Assembly: GCA_012861695.1 (NCBI GenBank) | Contig: JAAOOA010000178.1 | Coordinates: forward strand, 1 to 64,000 | Source: Trematomus loennbergii | Lineage: Eukaryota; Chordata; Actinopteri; Perciformes; Nototheniidae | Length of the DNA stretch: 64,000 nucleotides | Direction of reading: 5' to 3' | The notes under the pieces: generated by a model | Told to the model about the DNA's origin: nothing | The model's input: the letters and a program-made list of their open reading frames with translations, nothing else | Databases searched by the model: none | Position numbers and translations under genes: made by a program | In this document: piece after piece, positions 60,434-64,000 of the stretch | Layout of the letters: every line of letters begins with the position of its first letter | Numbering within the stretch: the stretch's first letter is position 1

Positions 60434-60436
<3 letters not shown>

Positions 60437-61364
60437 GTGCATCCAACGTAATAATGTATGCCTGCTCCTTATTGCATGCATAATCCACCCCTAATTAACC
60501 CCGTGAGCTAATCTACTCACTGCGTGATGCATTCAATGTTTTCCAAACTCTTTAACGCTGCCAGAGGAACAGAGAGGCGACCTTACTCTCTCTGCAGCTG
60601 CTGCAGGAAAGTCTGCAGAGAGAGACAGATGTGAAACTCCTCAGAAGAAAAGCAGACGTAACCTTTGTCAGGAATTATAAAAATGTGAAAGCACTTAAAG
60701 ACAGGCTCAGCAGTTAGAGAGTGAAAATATCCCTTTACTTTCATAACTTAGGACCATTGCACAGAACAATATTTCTACCATATAATTAAGGAGCAAAGAC
60801 TAGATAGAAATAGTCGATAAGCGGTGCATTTATGAGTAAAAAAAAAACACAAATGTAAAAGAAAAATTCATAAATTCTCTGAAAGTCTATATTTATAAGA
60901 ACATACAAGTGTTCAAAAAACACATTAATACCAGCAATATCCTGCTTTTTTCTTTTTATATTGCTCCTTTAAAGCCTTTTAATTAATTAATTATGTATTC
61001 AATCATTTATTAAAGTTATATATTTATTTATTTTTACATAATTATTATCTATTTTTTTTTTATTCACCAAAAACTTTCCTTGTAGGTTTTATCTCTAAAT
61101 ATGAATGAAAACAAGCTTCCATTCAATAATGTACACAACATATTAAAGTAAGGTAAAGTGAAGCAGCTCAGTGACAAACAGACACTTTTCAACTTTATTG
61201 ACACCCCTTTTAATTTGACAATTTAAGAGATACAGGAGCTTCGAGGCAGAGTTTCTATTTCTGTTCGAATGAATATCCAGAAAACCCTCCGGCTGTTTTC
61301 TGTTGGCAGCGTAACGAAACAAACTCGTTCTTTTGAACCACGACAGGAATCTGAGTCATTATTC

Positions 61365-61495
<131 letters not shown>

Positions 61496-62295
61496 AATTT
61501 ACTATCAGATGTGTGTAATCCTCGTTATGTTCTAAAAACTAAACGAATAGTTCAAATTGTTTGTGATTGAACCCTTTGCTGTGTTTCTGAGCTTAAGATC
61601 GAGACCACTTTCTTATGTGTGCCTTAAATATGAAGTTACAATAAGCACTGATTAGCTTAGCTTAGCATAATGACTGTCTGTGAATAAGGGCAAACATAGC
61701 CTCTGCCTCAAAAATGAAAATAAATACTGTATATATAATCCAACTTTAAATAAGGCTGCACGATTTGAAGACTGTTAAATATAACACAAGTGATATTTCT
61801 GCTGCTTTTGGTTTTAGCTATAAAACAAAAAATGAAAATGCATGTACACAAAAAAAAGATTAGAGGCATTCCCTGAATCCCTACATTTCGATATTGCAAT
61901 CTTACACGATGTGTTCATCATGCAAGTTGACATTCTGATAATTATTAAAAGCTAAGTATTGTTCAGCAGAACCTTCTAAGCATCCTGATTAACCTATGTG
62001 TTTCTGGATGCTAGTCTCTAAGCTAAGCTAAGTTATCTTTCATCTAACTATAAAATAATGTTTTACTTGCAAGTTGACATCGCAACGACTTTAAAAAATC
62101 AATATATTGTGCAGCCTTACCTTTCACATCTCACTATTCAGCACATTATATCTGGTTTCTTTACCTATACTCATCAGTCTTTATGCTAAGCTAACTAGCT
62201 GCAGGTGCTAGCGTAGCAACAACACAGTCTCACGGCATTTCGTGTTATAGTCACGAAATTAATCTATTGATTCGTGTTCATCAACACGATTTCAC

Positions 62296-62668
62296 CATTT
62301 TTTCGTGTCACACAGAACGATTTTAGAAGTAATGTATTTATATTGGTAGTATGTTTCGTGCCTGCACCAAATATCACAAATTAGAAGGAAAAAAAGATGA
62401 CATAAAATACAGATGTCAGTATTCTGAGGCTCTGAGCCATTTCTTTTCCTCGCGGACGGCAAAAAAACTCAGACATTATACAATTTAAAATAAAAGGGAT
62501 AGGGTTAGGCTTAGGGTAAGATATTGAGTAAGAACATGTTTTTATGAACCACACAGCTTCTGGTCTTCCAAGACCGACCGGACAAAAAGACGTGTTGCAG
62601 GCACGAAACATACTACCAATAGAAATACATTGCTTTTAAAATCGTTCTGTGACACGAAAAAAAATGTG
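62296..62668. mobile_element. Palindromic MITE-like element
   Basis: TTTTTTCGTGTCACACAGAA..TATTGGTAGTATGTTTCGTG at 62297-62360 is inverted at about 62598-62665 with few differences. The spacer contains a TAGGGTTAGGCTTAGGGTAA stretch. No clear target duplication. Confidence 0.7.
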
Positions 62669-62863
62669 GGTTGGTAGCAACAGGAGAGCGGTATCGATCA
62701 ATTTCGAATAAAATTGGTGTTAGATTCTGATTGTCTTTACCTTTTAAAATCTTTTTTCAGACTGAGTAAGTGGAGATGAACTGAGGGAATGTTTCAGGCT
62801 TTCTTGTTTGACTTTTTTAATATTTGTACAATCCTCTAACCCTGACCCCCCCCCCTCTTACAG

Positions 62864-63144
62864 ATGGTTATTGGCGAGTGTCTTCTAGTTTATCTGGAGC
62901 GCCTCAAGTCCAAGTCTTCTTACGGCAGCTACGTGTCGTGTGTTTACAAAGCCGTCGGTACCTTCCTGTTCGGCGCCGCTATGAGCCAGTCTCTGACGGA
63001 CATCGCCAAATACTCCATCGGTCGCCTCAGGCCGCACTTCCTCGATGTCTGCAGACCGGACTGGAACTTCATCAACTGCTCAGCGGGCGATTACATCGAG
63101 ACGTTCACCTGCCAAGGGGACGCCAAGATGGTCAACGAGGGCAG
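62864..63144 (+). CDS. plpp1: plpp1 coding exon 3 (phosphatase motif C1)
   Basis: Acceptor CCCCCTCTTACAG (62851-62863), donor GTGTGT at 63145. 281 nt, phase 0 in and phase 2 out. It encodes MVIGECLLVYLERLKSK, YKAVGTFLFGAAMSQSLTD, IAKYSIGRLRPHFLDVCRPD, WNFINCSAGDYIETF and GDAKMVNEGR. KYSIGRLRP is the C1 motif of the type 2 phosphatidate phosphatase superfamily, whose Lys and Arg bind the phosphate. NCS is a conserved N-glycosylation sequon in the extracellular loop. Motifs C2 (SGH) and C3 (catalytic His) lie in later exons beyond the window. The wording is closest to plpp1 among the paralogues. Frame intact. Confidence 0.95.
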
Positions 63145-63219
63145 GTGTGTACTGTCCCTCAGCATTTTCATGTTTTATTCACTTATTTTACAGCAGAGAT
63201 GTCAGGTGTATCATGTCAC

Positions 63220-64000
63220 TTTATCTCTGATGTTCAGGTGTATATCGTATGTAGTGTCTCTACTTTAAAGAGTCCTCTCCTGCTGATGTTCAGGTGTATA
63301 TCAGTATGTAGTGTCTCTACTTTAAAGAGTCCTCTCCTGCTGATGTTCAGGTGTATATCAGTATGTAGTGTCTCTACTTTAAAGAGTCCTCTCCTGCTGA
63401 TGTTCAGGTGTATATCAGTATGTAGTGTCTCACTTTAAAGAGTCCTCTCCTGCTGATGTTCAGGTGTATATCAGTATGTAGTGTCTCCACTTTAAAGAGT
63501 CCTCTCCTGCTGATGATCAGGTGTATATCAGTATGTAGTGTCTCTACTTTAAAGAGTCCTCTCCTGCTGATGTTCAGGTGTATATCAGTATGTAGTGTCT
63601 CTACTTTAAAGAGTCCTCTCTGCTGATGTCAGGTTAGTATGTAGTGTCCACTAAAGAGTCCTCTCTTCCGATGTTCAGGTGTATATCAGTATGTAGTGTC
63701 TCCACTTTAAAGAGTCCTCTCTTGCTGATGTTCAGGTGTATATCAGTATGTAGTGTCTCCACTTTAAAGAGTCCTCTCTGCTGATGTTCAGGTGTATATC
63801 AGTATGTAGTGTCTCTACTTTAAAGAGTCCTCTCCTGCTGATGTTCAGGTGTATATCAGTATGTAGTGTCTACTTTAAAGAGTCCTCTCCTGCTGATGTT
63901 CAGGTGTATATCAGTATGTAGTGTCTCTACTTTAAAGAGTCCTCTCCTGCTGATGTTCAGGTGTATATCAGTATGTAGTGTCTCCTACTTTAAAGAGTCC
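63220..64000 (+). repeat. 57 bp minisatellite, intron 3 array, opposite orientation
   Basis: At least 13 units of the reverse complement of the intron 1 minisatellite (CTCTCCTGCTGATGTTCAGG, TGTATATCAGTATGTAGTGT, CTCTACTTTAAAGAGTC), running off the right edge. Confidence 0.95.

Overview
The window looks like nuclear DNA of a teleost, probably a perch-like fish. It contains two vertebrate genes split by introns, long (CA)n, (GA)n and (TA)n microsatellites, tRNA-derived SINEs with a fish-type tail, and a dense mix of fish transposons (hAT, DIRS, Ty3/gypsy with chromodomain, LINE 3' ends, many MITEs). Less than 2 percent of the window is recognisable host coding sequence.

Layout. 1-4370 is one copy of a segmental duplication whose second copy is 39357-43157. 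Copy 1 carries a 1,268 bp hAT element and copy 2 carries a different 701 bp element. 5.8-17.7 kb holds the last four coding exons of csgalnact1 on the minus strand. Two of its introns are swollen by microsatellites, and the intron between 9.1 and 15.8 kb contains a whole DIRS-type retrotransposon (9868-15649). 21.6-22.9 kb is a decayed, apparently intronless immunoglobulin-domain gene. 24925-30281 is a young Ty3/gypsy chromovirus on the minus strand. 31.8-36.75 kb is a mosaic of direct and inverted duplications. 37.7-38.9 kb holds a broken hAT transposase, and 39.04-39.10 kb holds an orphan inverted copy of plpp1 exon 1. 43.2-52.8 kb is flanked by 500 bp inverted repeats and holds MITEs plus a truncated second Ty3/gypsy element. 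52808 to the right edge is plpp1 on the plus strand (coding exons 1-3, incomplete). Its intron 1 contains a 3,025 bp element with very long inverted arms, and a 57 bp minisatellite occurs in opposite orientations in introns 1 and 3.

How the genes relate. csgalnact1 (a chondroitin sulfate-synthesising Golgi glycosyltransferase) and plpp1 (a membrane lipid phosphate phosphatase) have no known shared pathway. They point away from each other across about 35 kb of mobile DNA. The upstream exons of csgalnact1 are not recognisable here, and the exon-1 region of plpp1 has been copied several times, so this is a rearranged locus or a difficult assembly region.

Caution. Several reading frames break by one missing base inside a homopolymer run (two csgalnact1 exons, the Ig gene, the chromovirus). 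That pattern fits either real decay or uncorrected long-read errors, so pseudogene calls here should be read with that in mind. All identifications rest on reading motifs by eye; no database search was run.
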